Part shown: one piece after another, positions 63,997 to 64,000 of the stretch
Layout of the letters: every line of letters begins with the position of its first letter
Position numbering within the stretch: position 1 is the stretch's first letter
NCBI GenBank assembly: GCA_012845835.1
Contig: JABAKD010000021.1
Span: forward strand, 2,803,706 to 2,867,705
Direction of reading: 5' to 3'
DNA from: Undaria pinnatifida
Lineage: Eukaryota; Sar; Phaeophyceae; Laminariales; Alariaceae
DNA: 64,000 nucleotides
Program-made: the position numbers and the translations under genes
The notes under the pieces: generated by a model
Databases searched by the model: none
Told to the model about the DNA's origin: nothing
The model's input: the letters and a program-made list of their open reading frames with translations, nothing else

Positions 63997-64000
63997 GCTG
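63925..64000. repeat. (CTA)n tract at the window edge
   Basis: ACTACTACTATTGC followed by more than 13 CTA units, cut by the window end. Confidence 0.9.

Overview
The window looks like nuclear DNA of an intron-rich, repeat-laden eukaryote. Splice sites are GT-AG, mostly with GTGAG-type donors and polypyrimidine acceptors. There are no operons or ribosome-binding sites, and LTR, SINE-like, MITE-like, satellite and minisatellite sequence fills most of it. Large repeat-filled introns plus a Ty3/gypsy element carrying extra domains suggest an alga, perhaps a brown alga or another stramenopile. That placement is inference and is weakly held.

Only two protein genes could be assembled exon by exon with matching phases. 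The first is NOP53 (14864-28961, + strand, 8 exons, about 431 residues), a nucleolar 60S ribosome-biogenesis factor. It carries the Mtr4/exosome-recruiting LFxxD motif and the conserved HPGxSYNP core. Its introns hold decayed extra copies of its own exons (1, 2, 4 and 5), MITEs, a 1.7 kb hAT-like element and long satellites. The second gene (39528-41886, + strand, 4 exons, 329 residues) encodes an unrecognised protein with an N-terminal hydrophobic segment, a six-cysteine block containing twin CX3C pairs, a second hydrophobic segment and a basic tail. A third candidate is a 373-codon open frame on the minus strand (57183-56062), probably an exon behind a strong acceptor.

Layout: 0.9-9.45 kb is a degenerate Ty3/gypsy element with two LTRs. 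In order it has a NADAR-type domain, RNase H, an H2C2 zinc finger with D,D35E integrase, a chromodomain and a Tudor-like module; the reverse transcriptase core is not recognisable. Its 5' LTR is interrupted by a solo LTR with a perfect 5-bp target duplication. 9.5-14.5 kb holds a tRNA-derived SINE, a 459-bp tandem duplication with paired minus-strand ORFs, and repeats. 14.5-29 kb is NOP53. 29-39 kb is repeats (SINE, hAT-like MITE, foldback, a CCATGGG satellite, tRNA-like units). 39.5-41.9 kb is the Cys-rich gene. 42-44.4 kb is a higher-order 21-bp satellite. 44.5-50.7 kb is MITEs and a CATGG satellite. 51-57.2 kb is C-rich sequence that may be intron or exon of a minus-strand gene. 57.2-64 kb is dispersed repeats, ATACCCA minisatellites, SINE, pentamer satellite and a trinucleotide tract running to the window edge.

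The genes show no functional linkage. The interest lies in exon echoes inside NOP53, the NADAR-bearing retroelement, and several repeat families definable from the copies present here.
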